64,000 nucleotides of DNA from an uncultured Bacteroides sp. (lineage in GTDB: Bacteria; Bacteroidota; Bacteroidia; Bacteroidales; Bacteroidaceae). The stretch is from positions 1 to 64,000 of the forward strand of contig NZ_URFY01000015.1 of NCBI RefSeq assembly GCF_900547205.1, read 5' to 3'. Below, in pieces: positions 48,271 to 57,221 of the stretch. Within the stretch, counting starts at the first letter, position 1; each line of letters starts with the position of its first letter. The translations under genes and the position numbers were made by a program. The notes below the pieces were generated by a model. That model worked only from the letters and a program-made list of their open reading frames with translations. It made no database searches and was not told the origin of the DNA.

Positions 48271-49170
48271 TTAATTAGGCATCCTGAAATCATTGGGTGA
48301 AAAGCCTGTCAGCTTTTTGAATAGCCGACTGAAATACTGTGGATTCTGGAATCCCAGTTCCTTGGAAATCTGATTGACATTCTTATCCGTATCCAATAGC
48401 CACTTCTTAGCTATCTCAAAGCGTTTGAACTGAATGTACTCTCCAAAAAACTTACCCGTTTCATATCTCAGCAAGTCGCATAAATAATTGGAGGAAAGCT
48501 GAAGGATATCGGCACAATATTCCGCAGACAACATCTCATGAGTTTTTATTTTCCCCGTCTCATAGTAATCATCCATAATGATATTCATTTGTTCGATAAT
48601 CTTCTTGTTTGCTTCGCAACGGGTGATGAATTGCCGTTCGTAGAAACGGGTGCAATAGTCGAGCAGCAGCTCAATATAAGTTGAAACTATTTTCTTGCTG
48701 TGGCAGTCGATGTAGCGTTGCAGTTCCTGGTCTATCTTACTCAGAAGCTCCAGAAGAGTTTGCTTTTCGCGTAAAGATAAGTGTAGTGCTTCCGTGGGTT
48801 GATAAGAGAAGAATGAGTAATTATCGATACTCATTCCGAGCGTAGTCCCGCTAATCAAATCGGGATGAAAAGCCAGTATCCATCCTTTTGATGGGAACTC
48901 GCTTTTCGTCTTTTCCCTATCGATAGATTCCCCCGGAGTGAGACAGAAGAGTGCGCCGTCGGAGTAATCGTAATATTGCTGTCCATACGCGTGCGCTTCA
49001 CACTTGCATTCGTTTATCAAAATGGTATAAAAGCCGAATTTGATATCCGTATGAGGTGATAATTGAGCCTTTGAGAGGTCGATGACACTAATCAGAGGAT
49101 GCAGTGTTTTACCTCCCAGGCAACAATTACATTGATGCACGGTTCCTAAATTTAGTATTTTTTCTCCCAT
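48271..49170 (-). CDS. AraC-family transcriptional regulator, copy 1
   Basis: A 299-residue regulator. The N-terminal cupin-like sensing part contains LHPLISVIDLSKAQ and an FTPGE-like segment (FCLTPGESI); the C-terminal pair of helix-turn-helices ends in NQISKELGFQNPQYFSRLFKKLTGFSPNDF, the AraC signature. It is a close paralogue of the next gene, sharing the RFYERQFITR block and the same layout. The spacing of 35 bp and same strand suggest co-transcription with copy 2. The regulated genes are not evident. Confidence 0.9.
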   Translation of the reverse strand: MGEKILNLGTVHQCNCCLGGKTLHPLISVIDLSKAQLSPHTDIKFGFYTILINECKCEAHAYGQQYYDYSDGALFCLTPGESIDREKTKSEFPSKGWILAFHPDLISGTTLGMSIDNYSFFSYQPTEALHLSLREKQTLLELLSKIDQELQRYIDCHSKKIVSTYIELLLDYCTRFYERQFITRCEANKKIIEQMNIIMDDYYETGKIKTHEMLSAEYCADILQLSSNYLCDLLRYETGKFFGEYIQFKRFEIAKKWLLDTDKNVNQISKELGFQNPQYFSRLFKKLTGFSPNDFRMPN

Positions 49171-49205
49171 GACGTTGTCTATCTCTTTTGTTGCAAAAGT
49201 TTGTT

Positions 49206-50108
49206 TTAGCTTAGTTGCTTATATTCGTTTGGTGTACATCCTACATTCTTCTTAAACAGTCGGCTGAAATGCTGCGGATACTGGAATCCAAGTTCATAAG
49301 CAATCTGGCTCACCGTCTGGTTTCCTTCAAGTATGCGTTCTTTGGCAAGTTCTATCAGTCGGTGTTGAATATACTCCTGAGCGGTACTTCCCGTTTCCTT
49401 CTTTATCAAGTCTCCGAAATAATTGGAAGACAGGCAGACCTTGTCGGCAAAGTACTTCACAGACGGAAGCCCTTCGGTCAATGCGGTCTGATTCTGAAAA
49501 TAATCGTCCACCAATTGTTCGAATTTAACCACAATATCCTTGTTTGCCTGGTTGCGCGTGATGAACTGCCGTTCGTAAAAACGCATACAGTAGTCGAGCA
49601 GTAGCTCAATGTTTCGGATGATGAGTTGCCTGCTATGCTTGTCGATAGCGTGCTCCAGTTCTATCTGAATCTTGTGTATGCAATCGGTCACAATCTCCCT
49701 TTCCTGTTCCGAAAGATGAAGAGCTTCGTTTACTTCATAAGAAAAGAATGTATAGTTCTTGATATTTTGCCCCAGAGAACTCCCCCGAATCAAGTCCGGA
49801 TGAAACAAGACACCGATGGACTTGGTTCGCACAGGCACTTTGTTACGGTTGTCTATTCCGCTCACTTGCCCCGGAGCCATGCAGACTACCGTTCCTTCCT
49901 GATAGTCGTAGTACTTCCTGCCATACCTTAAATCCCCACAATTCGCATCTTTCAGGAATAAAGAATAGAATCCGGTATTCATGCGGATGTATTCGACGGT
50001 TTTTGTTGCTTTCGAGAAGTCGATTACATTCACCAGCGGGTGCAGTGTTTCCAGTCCGAACAGTTGGTCGTACTGGTCAATGGTTTCAAGTTTTGTTATT
50101 TCATCCAT
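49206..50108 (-). CDS. AraC-family transcriptional regulator, copy 2
   Basis: A 300-residue paralogue of the gene at 48271. The start at 50108 (MDEITKLE) aligns with the copy and follows the promoter at 50133; the longer frame runs through that promoter. N-terminal sensing domain with LHPLVNVIDFSKA and VCMAPGQVSG; C-terminal DNA-binding domain ending SQIAYELGFQYPQHFSRLFKKNVGCTPNEY. The two proteins differ most in the sensing half, so they may respond to different ligands. Confidence 0.9.
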   Translation of the reverse strand: MDEITKLETIDQYDQLFGLETLHPLVNVIDFSKATKTVEYIRMNTGFYSLFLKDANCGDLRYGRKYYDYQEGTVVCMAPGQVSGIDNRNKVPVRTKSIGVLFHPDLIRGSSLGQNIKNYTFFSYEVNEALHLSEQEREIVTDCIHKIQIELEHAIDKHSRQLIIRNIELLLDYCMRFYERQFITRNQANKDIVVKFEQLVDDYFQNQTALTEGLPSVKYFADKVCLSSNYFGDLIKKETGSTAQEYIQHRLIELAKERILEGNQTVSQIAYELGFQYPQHFSRLFKKNVGCTPNEYKQLS

Positions 50109-50132
50109 ACGGCTTTCAATTTTTGATATATA

Positions 50133-50140
50133 CAAAGATA
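50133..50140 (-). promoter_or_regulatory. -7 element of the AraC pair
   Basis: TATCTTTG on the minus strand, 25 nt before the chosen start of AraC copy 2. Confidence 0.5.
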
Positions 50141-50314
50141 GAACTTTTAAATGTACCTTGTTACTTTGATTGTGCAAATCAGTAATATGGGTATAAGATT
50201 CTGTAATCTGTATACAAAGCCCCGGCAAATAAATGGGAATGAATGCTGGATATGTAGGATTGATGGCAAATCTTCATGCCATCGGCCATGCCTTCCACAT
50301 CACTACGGATGAAA

Positions 50315-50393
50315 GTATGACCTGTAATCAGAGCTATCAGAGCCTCTGTTTCACCCTAATGAAGCCTCTAATTGCTCAATATACACCCTCTGT
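50315..50393. repeat. 22-nt-period array, three clear units and one weak
   Basis: Cores TCAGAGCCTCTGT (50337), ATGAAGCCTCTAA (50359) and ATACACCCTCTGT (50381) are exactly 22 nt apart; a weak unit GTATGACCTGTAA fits at 50315. Between the secreted-protein gene end and the AraC pair's promoter; no gene is seen from 50141 to 50479. Confidence 0.75.
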
Positions 50394-50479
50394 TTTTTCG
50401 GGCAAAGTGATTTTGTATGCAGCATCTCGATGGCAGAAGGGCTTCGGCAATCGGTGGACGAAGCTTTTGAAGGGAACAA

Positions 50480-51019
50480 TCAGTAAAGGCCGTGACGTCC
50501 TTGCTGCACTTCAATCCGGATACCGAAGTTGCCATTTGCCGATTTGAGTTCAAAGGCTCCACGGAAATTATTCTTTTCCCACGGCATGGCACTGCGGTTC
50601 GGAACTCGCCAACCGTCTTTGTCGTAATCTCCGTAGGTATTTATCCTCATCCCGTTCTTCAGCTTGAACGACCCCATCTGCATGAACTGTGGAGACGATG
50701 AAATCCCCCATCCATATCCGTAACCAAAATTGGAGAACGAAGAAGGGGAAAAAGCGTCTGAAAAACCTTGCGAATAGGTAGCATCCGTATTCATGCGGAA
50801 AATCTGGTTATAATCTTTAGTGGCATCCGGCAGGTCGAGAGCAATTTTGGGCAACGAGGGAGGAGCTACATTCATTAAACTCATATCAAGCAGGAATCCG
50901 CCAAACTCTTTTATATTGGACGAAGGAGCACGACGAATGCTGTCGGAAGGAATTTCCGATTGTGCGGATGCAAAACCGACCGATAATATCAGCGAAAGAA
51001 AAAGAATCAGTTTTTTCAT
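50480..51019 (-). CDS. Secreted protein of unknown function next to a two-component system
   Basis: A 179-residue protein with a signal peptide (LILFLSLILSVGFASA, cleavage after ASA). The mature part is rich in S, F, G and N, with the aromatic stretch FGYGYGWGISSSP, and ends GIRIEVQQGRHGLY. I do not recognise a family. It lies 69 bp downstream of the OmpR-type regulator gene on the same strand but has its own -7 element. Confidence 0.7.
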   Translation of the reverse strand: MKKLILFLSLILSVGFASAQSEIPSDSIRRAPSSNIKEFGGFLLDMSLMNVAPPSLPKIALDLPDATKDYNQIFRMNTDATYSQGFSDAFSPSSFSNFGYGYGWGISSSPQFMQMGSFKLKNGMRINTYGDYDKDGWRVPNRSAMPWEKNNFRGAFELKSANGNFGIRIEVQQGRHGLY

Positions 51020-51041
51020 CTTCGTAAAGGTTGATTTGCGA

Positions 51042-51049
51042 CAAATATA
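51042..51049 (-). promoter_or_regulatory. -7 element of the secreted-protein gene
   Basis: TATATTTG on the minus strand, 23 nt before the start codon. Confidence 0.45.
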
Positions 51050-51088
51050 GATATTTTCGCTCTGACAATTCGCCTTCGTTATGCTTTG

Positions 51089-51790
51089 TTAACCGACAAT
51101 CAATTTATAACCGATGCCCCGCACATTGACGATACGGATTTGTTCGTCTTGCGACAGCTTATGTCTTAACTTTGTGATGAACACGTGCAGACTTCGGGAA
51201 TTGAAGAAACTGTCATCCCCCCAAAGCTCGAGCAGGACATCCTTTGTGTTGACCACTTGATTGCGATTCTCGCACAGCCGTTTCAGAATCTCGGATTCGC
51301 GGTGGGAGAGTGCCTGTGTTGCTCCGGCTTGCAGCAACGTCTGTGTCACCGGGTCAAACAGATAGCTTCCTATTTCAAAGCGTTGATTCGCAACCCTTTC
51401 TTCTGTGAAAAGGAAAGCTTTTCCCATCAGCGCTTTGATGCGGATAATCAATTCTTGCATTCCGAATGGCTTTTTCAGATAATCATTCGCTCCGAGTTCG
51501 AACCCCTCCACCACATCATTGATGGCCGAACGGGCAGTCAGAAACAAGACCGGAGTCTGTTTGTCCATCTGGCGAATGCGGCGCACCATCTCGAAACCGT
51601 CCATCTTCGGCATCATCACATCGGCAACGAGCACATCCGGACGAAGTTCGAAGAAAAGACGTAATCCCTCTTCGCCATCCGCCGCCGTGTGGATAGAGAA
51701 TCCGTTTTCTTCAAGTGTATCTTTGATAATCATGGCGAGCGTCAACTCGTCCTCCACCAGTAGTACTGTGATTTCTTTTTTGTTCATCAT
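51089..51790 (-). CDS. OmpR-family response regulator
   Basis: A 233-residue regulator. The receiver domain has the acidic pair in VEDELT, the phospho-acceptor Asp in VLVADVMMPKMDG, the switch Thr in LFLTARS and Lys in YLKKPFG. The C-terminal winged helix ends HVFITKLRHKLSQ...VNVRGIGYKL. It lies 13 bp after the kinase gene and is co-transcribed with it. Alternative start one codon later. The divergent outer membrane receptor gene is a likely target, by position. Confidence 0.92.
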   Translation of the reverse strand: MMNKKEITVLLVEDELTLAMIIKDTLEENGFSIHTAADGEEGLRLFFELRPDVLVADVMMPKMDGFEMVRRIRQMDKQTPVLFLTARSAINDVVEGFELGANDYLKKPFGMQELIIRIKALMGKAFLFTEERVANQRFEIGSYLFDPVTQTLLQAGATQALSHRESEILKRLCENRNQVVNTKDVLLELWGDDSFFNSRSLHVFITKLRHKLSQDEQIRIVNVRGIGYKLIVG

Positions 51791-51803
51791 TTTATTTGCT
51801 CAT

Positions 51804-53291
51804 TCATATTGTTATGGTAAATGTACTTCCCGTCTCCGGTTCGCTCTTTACGGTGATGCTACCTCCGTGTTTTTCCACCATCGTCTTGACATAATAAAGC
51901 CCGAGGCCGTATCCTTTCACATTATGCAGATTGCCGGTAGGAACCCGATAAAACTTGTCGAATATATGTTTTTGCTTATCCGGCGGGATGCCGATTCCAC
52001 GGTCGGTGATGCTGATTGTAATTGCCGGCCCGCAGTTCTCAGCTCTCCGGCAGCAGATGATGATATCGGCTTGTTCTTTAGAATATTTCACGGCATTATC
52101 TATCAGATTACTGATTATATTGCTAAAGTGGGTACAGTCTGCCACAACGGTGATTGATTCCGGTTCTATATCCAGCGTTACGTGCAGAGCTTTGTCCGCT
52201 TTTAGTTTGTGCTGCTCCACTAAAGGAGTTATTAGTTCCTTCACATTTATTTCTTCGGGATGGAGCCTGAACGTCTTGCGGTTTTCCATGCTCATCGACA
52301 GAATTTGCTCTACCAGTCCGCTCAATCGCTGCAATTGCTCTTGGCTGATACGCAGGTATTGGTCGCGCTTCTTTTTCTCTTCCGCTTGGTTGAAGTTGAG
52401 TAGCGCATCGTTGGCAGCATATGCCACGGCTATCGGTGTCTTTAATTCATGCGTAATGTTGTTGGTGAAATCGCTTTTCATCTCTTCCAGCGTCTTTTGC
52501 CGCAGAAGCGTGCGGATGAGAAACCAGAAGGAAAAGCCTAAAATGAGGAAGATGATGAAAGAAGTAGTCAGTATACCTGCCATTTGTTTCCAGATACGCG
52601 AGTCGATAGGTTCCAGTATCAGTTGGTAGCGTTGGTTGTGATGCGCATCAAAAGCGTAATCATAACGGATTGCTTTTGGCCCGGGGACGTAAGTGCTGTC
52701 TCCCGCTATGCCCAGTGTATCTGTGAAAACAGATGTTGAATCCAACACATCCCGTCCGGAATAAATCAATAAAGTACGATGGGGAATATGAAGATTATAC
52801 TCTTTCAGTTCATTGGTGAGCAGGCTGTCGTATCGTTGCAAGTTGATGTCAATATAAGTATCTACTCCCGAATGGATGCCTTGCTGCACACTGACCAGCA
52901 AATCTTTCATCGTGTCCCGTTTCTTTAGTAAGATGTCGAGTCCGCTGGTGCTGGAAGCGCTGGCTGTTGTTTCAATCTGAGTGTACAACGTATCATGCCC
53001 GGCGATACTATCATCGTAAGTAATAGTGTTGCTTCTCACCAACGATTCACCGTCCGCCCCGAATCCGGCGGAAACGGCAACGGTGCCATGCTCCACATTA
53101 TCCTTTTGAAGGTCGTTGACGCGGAGCACTATTTCATTGAAGTCACTTGTGCGCATGGCTTCTCTGATGGTAGTCTCCATTTCCTGCTTCATCGTGCGGT
53201 AGAGCCCTGTCAGCCAATATGCCTGATAAACGAAGATTCCCGTCAATGAGCAGATAACCAGAATGATAATATGTTTAAGCGGTAGTTTCAT
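51804..53291 (-). CDS. Sensor histidine kinase
   Basis: A 495-residue membrane kinase. Helix 1 (IIILVICSLTGIFVYQAYWL) and helix 2 near residue 235-260 (ILTTSFIIFLILGFSFWFLI) enclose a periplasmic sensing domain of about 200 residues. The His box is NITHELKTPIAVAY; N box NLIDNAVKYS; G1 DRGIGIPPDKQ; F FDKFYR; G2 GYGLGLYYV. The start at 53291 was chosen because membrane helix 1 follows at once; a promoter -7 box ends only 6 nt upstream, so the mRNA may have almost no leader. Confidence 0.9.
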   Translation of the reverse strand: MKLPLKHIIILVICSLTGIFVYQAYWLTGLYRTMKQEMETTIREAMRTSDFNEIVLRVNDLQKDNVEHGTVAVSAGFGADGESLVRSNTITYDDSIAGHDTLYTQIETTASASSTSGLDILLKKRDTMKDLLVSVQQGIHSGVDTYIDINLQRYDSLLTNELKEYNLHIPHRTLLIYSGRDVLDSTSVFTDTLGIAGDSTYVPGPKAIRYDYAFDAHHNQRYQLILEPIDSRIWKQMAGILTTSFIIFLILGFSFWFLIRTLLRQKTLEEMKSDFTNNITHELKTPIAVAYAANDALLNFNQAEEKKKRDQYLRISQEQLQRLSGLVEQILSMSMENRKTFRLHPEEINVKELITPLVEQHKLKADKALHVTLDIEPESITVVADCTHFSNIISNLIDNAVKYSKEQADIIICCRRAENCGPAITISITDRGIGIPPDKQKHIFDKFYRVPTGNLHNVKGYGLGLYYVKTMVEKHGGSITVKSEPETGSTFTITI

Positions 53292-53296
53292 GCCGA

Positions 53297-53304
53297 CAAA
53301 GATA
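53297..53304 (-). promoter_or_regulatory. -7 element at the kinase start
   Basis: TATCTTTG on the minus strand, only about 6 nt before the kinase ATG. If used, transcription would start at or next to the start codon. Confidence 0.4.
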
Positions 53305-53424
53305 GTAGGAAACAATTCTATTTCTTCTCTTTGATAAGACTAAATAACACTAGATAAGCGAGCGATAACGCGAAATCCCACTTATTCTCCCGTATTTTGC
53401 AGTGAACTCAAAAACGCATACGAT

Positions 53425-55521
53425 ATGAAACGAATCAATCTGATAGTTGCACTGCTTTTTAGCGCATGGATGCCGATGCTGGCACAAGAACCTGCCTCTG
53501 CCGACAGTGTGAAAAACGATGCTTACATAGACAGCTTATTCAAGGAACTGCCCGAAGTGATGATAACCGGGGAACGCCCATTGGTAAAAGCCGAACAGGG
53601 AAAATTGGTGTACGACCTTCCGCGGATAGTCACCAATCTGCCGGTAGACAATGCTTATGAGGCTATAAAAAACCTCCCCGGCGTGGTAGAATTGAATGAC
53701 GGACTGACATTGGGAGGGCAAAGCGTCACGGTCATTATCAACGGGAAAGCTACGACACTGTCCATCGGACAATTGAATGATTTACTGAAATCAATACCCG
53801 TCAGCCGGATAGAAAAAGCAGAAGTGATGTACTCTGCCCCCGCCCGTTATCAGGTTCGCGGAGCACTGATAAACTTGATACTGACCTCCGGAACAGGTCG
53901 AGCCGCTTCTCTGCAAGGAGAACTTTATACTGCATACAACCAACAACACTATGAATCCTTGGCGGAGCGTGGAAGCCTACTTTACTCCGGACATAAATTC
54001 TCTGCCGACCTTCTTTACTCTTACTCTTACGGTCGTGACCGCATGAGAACGGATAAAGATGCGCTTCACACGCTTGCCGACGGTTCTGTGCATCCGATGG
54101 ATATGTCTGAAATGGATATCTCCCGAAACAACAATCATCAGATGCGCCTTGGCATGGATTATAACTTCTCCCAAAATCATCTGCTAAGCCTGGTTTATAA
54201 CACCGCTTTCACCGATACCAAACATAATGCTGCCGTCACCGGAGCGGAAAACTCCACCACCGACTCCCACGCTGACAGCCAGCTTCACAACGCCAAACTG
54301 GATTATCAGACTCCCTTCGGACTGAAAGCCGGTGCTGAATTTACTTATTATCATTCTCCGGCCAGTCAACTGTTAAATAGCACCATGGGCGAGGAAACGC
54401 TGGATTTTCTGAGCCGTGACAATCAACGAATCAATCAATGGCGTTTCTATGCCGGACAAGAACATACCTTAGGCAAAGACTGGAACCTGAATTACGGCAT
54501 GGCTTACATGACAGCTTTGGACAACAGTTACCAGATGTATTATGAACCCGAAACGGAAGCATTGCTACCGGATAATAACATGAAATCCCGCCGCCGCGAA
54601 CAAACTCTGAACATTTATGCCGGACTGAACAAAAGTTTCGGTCAGAAACTCTCTGCGGATGTCTCTCTCGCCGCCGAGCAATATCATACGCAGATGTGGA
54701 ATGAGTGGAGTTTCTACCCGGTTGCAAACTTCACCTATATGCCTGCTCCCGGACAAATCTTACAGCTTTCGTTGAGCAGCGATAAAGAATACCCCGAATA
54801 CTGGAGTGTGCAAAATACAATATCGTATATGGGTGCTTACTCCGAAATCCAAGGAAATCCTTTTCTTAAACCTGCAACGAACTACGAAACCACCCTTAGC
54901 TATATTCTGAAAGGCAAATATGTCTTTTCCGCCTACTATAGCTACACGAAAAACAATGAAACGCAAACCCTCTACCAATCGCCCGAACGTCTTGTTGAAA
55001 TATACAAATGTTTCAACTTCGACTTTTCCGAGCAAGCTGGGCTTATGATGGTAATCCCGTTTAAAGTAAAGAAGTGGCTCGATGCCCGCATCACAGCCAT
55101 CGGCCTTCGTTATCGCCAGAAGGATAGTGACTTCTGGGACATCCCGTTCGACCGCAAGCTCTATACGTGCGTTTTGACCATGAACAGCACCTTTACGCTT
55201 CCCACCAAACCCGATTTGAAGTTTACCCTCACCGGATTCTATCAGAACAAAGCCATACAGGGAATTTACGACCTCCCTTGTTCGGGGAACCTGGACGCAG
55301 CCCTCCGCTATACTTTTGCCAAAGGAAAGGCGCAGCTTACACTGAAGTGTGATGATATATTCAATACATCCACCATCTCCCCGCGCATCCGTTTCGCCAA
55401 CCAGAACGTGACGAATCATTATATCAAGACTACTCGCAATTTCGGCATCTCTTTCAACTATAAGTTCGGAGGATATAAAGAAAAAAAACGGGAAGCTGTG
55501 GATACCTCCCGTTTTAAGTAA
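53425..55521 (+). CDS. TonB-dependent receptor-like outer membrane beta-barrel protein
   Basis: A 698-residue outer membrane protein. A signal peptide (MKRINLIVALLFSAWMPMLA) is followed by a plug domain with VMITGERPLVK, NLPGVVELNDG and RIEKAEVMYSAPARYQVRG. The rest is a barrel of the OMP_b-brl_3 type, with aromatic strand ends up to FGISFNYKFGGYKEKKR. It lacks the carboxypeptidase-like domain of SusC proteins and a SusD partner. It is divergent from the kinase-regulator pair that may control it. The ligand is unknown. Confidence 0.83.
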   Translation: MKRINLIVALLFSAWMPMLAQEPASADSVKNDAYIDSLFKELPEVMITGERPLVKAEQGKLVYDLPRIVTNLPVDNAYEAIKNLPGVVELNDGLTLGGQSVTVIINGKATTLSIGQLNDLLKSIPVSRIEKAEVMYSAPARYQVRGALINLILTSGTGRAASLQGELYTAYNQQHYESLAERGSLLYSGHKFSADLLYSYSYGRDRMRTDKDALHTLADGSVHPMDMSEMDISRNNNHQMRLGMDYNFSQNHLLSLVYNTAFTDTKHNAAVTGAENSTTDSHADSQLHNAKLDYQTPFGLKAGAEFTYYHSPASQLLNSTMGEETLDFLSRDNQRINQWRFYAGQEHTLGKDWNLNYGMAYMTALDNSYQMYYEPETEALLPDNNMKSRRREQTLNIYAGLNKSFGQKLSADVSLAAEQYHTQMWNEWSFYPVANFTYMPAPGQILQLSLSSDKEYPEYWSVQNTISYMGAYSEIQGNPFLKPATNYETTLSYILKGKYVFSAYYSYTKNNETQTLYQSPERLVEIYKCFNFDFSEQAGLMMVIPFKVKKWLDARITAIGLRYRQKDSDFWDIPFDRKLYTCVLTMNSTFTLPTKPDLKFTLTGFYQNKAIQGIYDLPCSGNLDAALRYTFAKGKAQLTLKCDDIFNTSTISPRIRFANQNVTNHYIKTTRNFGISFNYKFGGYKEKKREAVDTSRFK

Positions 55522-55528
55522 TTCTGTT

Positions 55529-57175
55529 TTAGCTTACAGACGCCTTCCAAATCTCAGCGTATTCATCCAACACCTGCTTGATACTCTTCCCGATTTTCAC
55601 ATAGTCGGACTCATTCAGATTGGCAAGCGAAACACGGACACTCCATTTAGGACCTGCGAATCCGCCGCCATTGAGTAGCACGAGCGAAGTATCATTGGCA
55701 AGGCGGAACACAATATCCAGTGGATTATACGTCTTTTGCAGGTAAGCCACGAAATCATCGCCGTAGAATTTCTTTGCCCAAACCAGCATATCAATCTCCG
55801 AATAATATCCTGCACGCAGCGGGTCTTCCACTAAGGTAAATCCCGTGTTGTCCCAAAGCGCGTGCAGGCGACGGTGAATGAGTTCCTGCATCCGGGCTTT
55901 GTAGCGGTCTTCCTTATCCAGCAGTGCGAAAGCGGCAAACAGCGTCATTTGCATTTGCTGGGGTAGGGAAAGCCCTGCGGTATGATTCAGCGCAATCTGC
56001 CGGCTATCTGCTACCAAGCGGTCGATGAACTTCATCTTTTCCGGGCGCAAAGTCAGACTTGAATAACGTTTGTTTAATTCTTCTTTCTGCTCCTCCGACA
56101 GGCGGGCAATCATTTTGTCGTAGATGTTGTCTTCGTGTAAAGCAATTACTGCGTCTCTCCATCCCGTAGCTCCGAAATATTTGGAGAAGGAATAAACGCA
56201 AAGCGTATTCTGCGGCAATTCAGCCATTAACGAACGGAAATGGGGAACAAACGTTCCATACACATCATCCGTGATAATCATCAGATTCGTATTGTCATTC
56301 TTCACAATATTGACAATACGCTCTATCGTCTCCGGACTCAGCGAATAGCTGGGCGGATTACTAGGATTGGTGATGAAGAGTGCCTTGATTTTCGGGTCCT
56401 TCAATTTGTCAATGTCTTCATCCTTATACTGCCAGGTGTGCAATCCATCCTCAGTCATCTGGTTGCTGGCGGAAATCTCCGTCACGTCAAACTGATAGCG
56501 GTGCAACTCCGGGATTTCTATATAAGGAGTGAAAACCGGAATCAACAGCGCGATGGCATCACCTTGATTCAACAGGAAGTTCTCCTGAAGCGAATCAAAC
56601 AGATAACACATGGCAGCCGTTCCGCCTTCAGTAGCGAAAAGGTCGAATGTACCTTTGGGCGGACGGCGGTCGCACATTTCTTGTGCAAGATAATCCTGCA
56701 CAATCAGCTCTGTGAATTGAAGAATGCGGTCGGGCACAGGATACTGGTCACCGATGACGGACTCAGCCCATTCGTGTACGAGCGAATCGGGATCGACTGC
56801 GTGCTCCATCAACATATAATTATACGCTTCTTTCAGCAGATTGGCACCGAAAGCTTTTTCGTTGTCTTTCAGAAAGGCTTCGAAACGCGAAGCAATACCC
56901 TCCCGCTGAGGAATACCTGCTACTCCTTCGTCCAAATAAAAGACACGACGACATTCGCACAAACCGAACTGCCCCAGCAGGAAGAATGCTTCCCGAGGTT
57001 CGGTAGCTATCCAGTTCGGGTTACCACGCCCGGCATTGAGCATCGTATGTGCCATTTTCTTGAAGCTCTCGTCAGCCATCTCGATGAGCTTGTTCTTAAG
57101 CTCGAAGGGGCTGATAGTCTCCATCTTCTTGGCATAACTTTTGGTAATAGCCGGGTTATTTGTTTTCTTTTCCAT
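55529..57175 (-). CDS. aspD: Aspartate 4-decarboxylase (bifunctional with aspartate aminotransferase)
   Basis: A 548-residue PLP enzyme that converts L-aspartate to L-alanine and CO2. The PLP lysine is in CVYSFSKYFGATGWR; FITNPSNPPSYS and IITDDVYGTF are fold-type I landmarks; the N-terminal SPFELKNKLIEMA and GRGNPNWIATEPREAF are typical of AspD. The start at 57175 (MEKKTNN) is chosen; the upstream frame reads through the intergenic region. It is downstream of the antiporter gene in one operon and completes a proton-consuming cycle. Confidence 0.93.
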   Translation of the reverse strand: MEKKTNNPAITKSYAKKMETISPFELKNKLIEMADESFKKMAHTMLNAGRGNPNWIATEPREAFFLLGQFGLCECRRVFYLDEGVAGIPQREGIASRFEAFLKDNEKAFGANLLKEAYNYMLMEHAVDPDSLVHEWAESVIGDQYPVPDRILQFTELIVQDYLAQEMCDRRPPKGTFDLFATEGGTAAMCYLFDSLQENFLLNQGDAIALLIPVFTPYIEIPELHRYQFDVTEISASNQMTEDGLHTWQYKDEDIDKLKDPKIKALFITNPSNPPSYSLSPETIERIVNIVKNDNTNLMIITDDVYGTFVPHFRSLMAELPQNTLCVYSFSKYFGATGWRDAVIALHEDNIYDKMIARLSEEQKEELNKRYSSLTLRPEKMKFIDRLVADSRQIALNHTAGLSLPQQMQMTLFAAFALLDKEDRYKARMQELIHRRLHALWDNTGFTLVEDPLRAGYYSEIDMLVWAKKFYGDDFVAYLQKTYNPLDIVFRLANDTSLVLLNGGGFAGPKWSVRVSLANLNESDYVKIGKSIKQVLDEYAEIWKASVS

Positions 57176-57221
57176 AATGATTTTATTTATAAATACTTGA
57201 AATAATGATTCCACACACGGA

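Noticed and set aside
53425..55521. SusC-type nutrient transporter
   Set aside because: The N-terminal carboxypeptidase-like domain and a SusD partner are missing, and the protein is much shorter than SusC (about 1000 residues).
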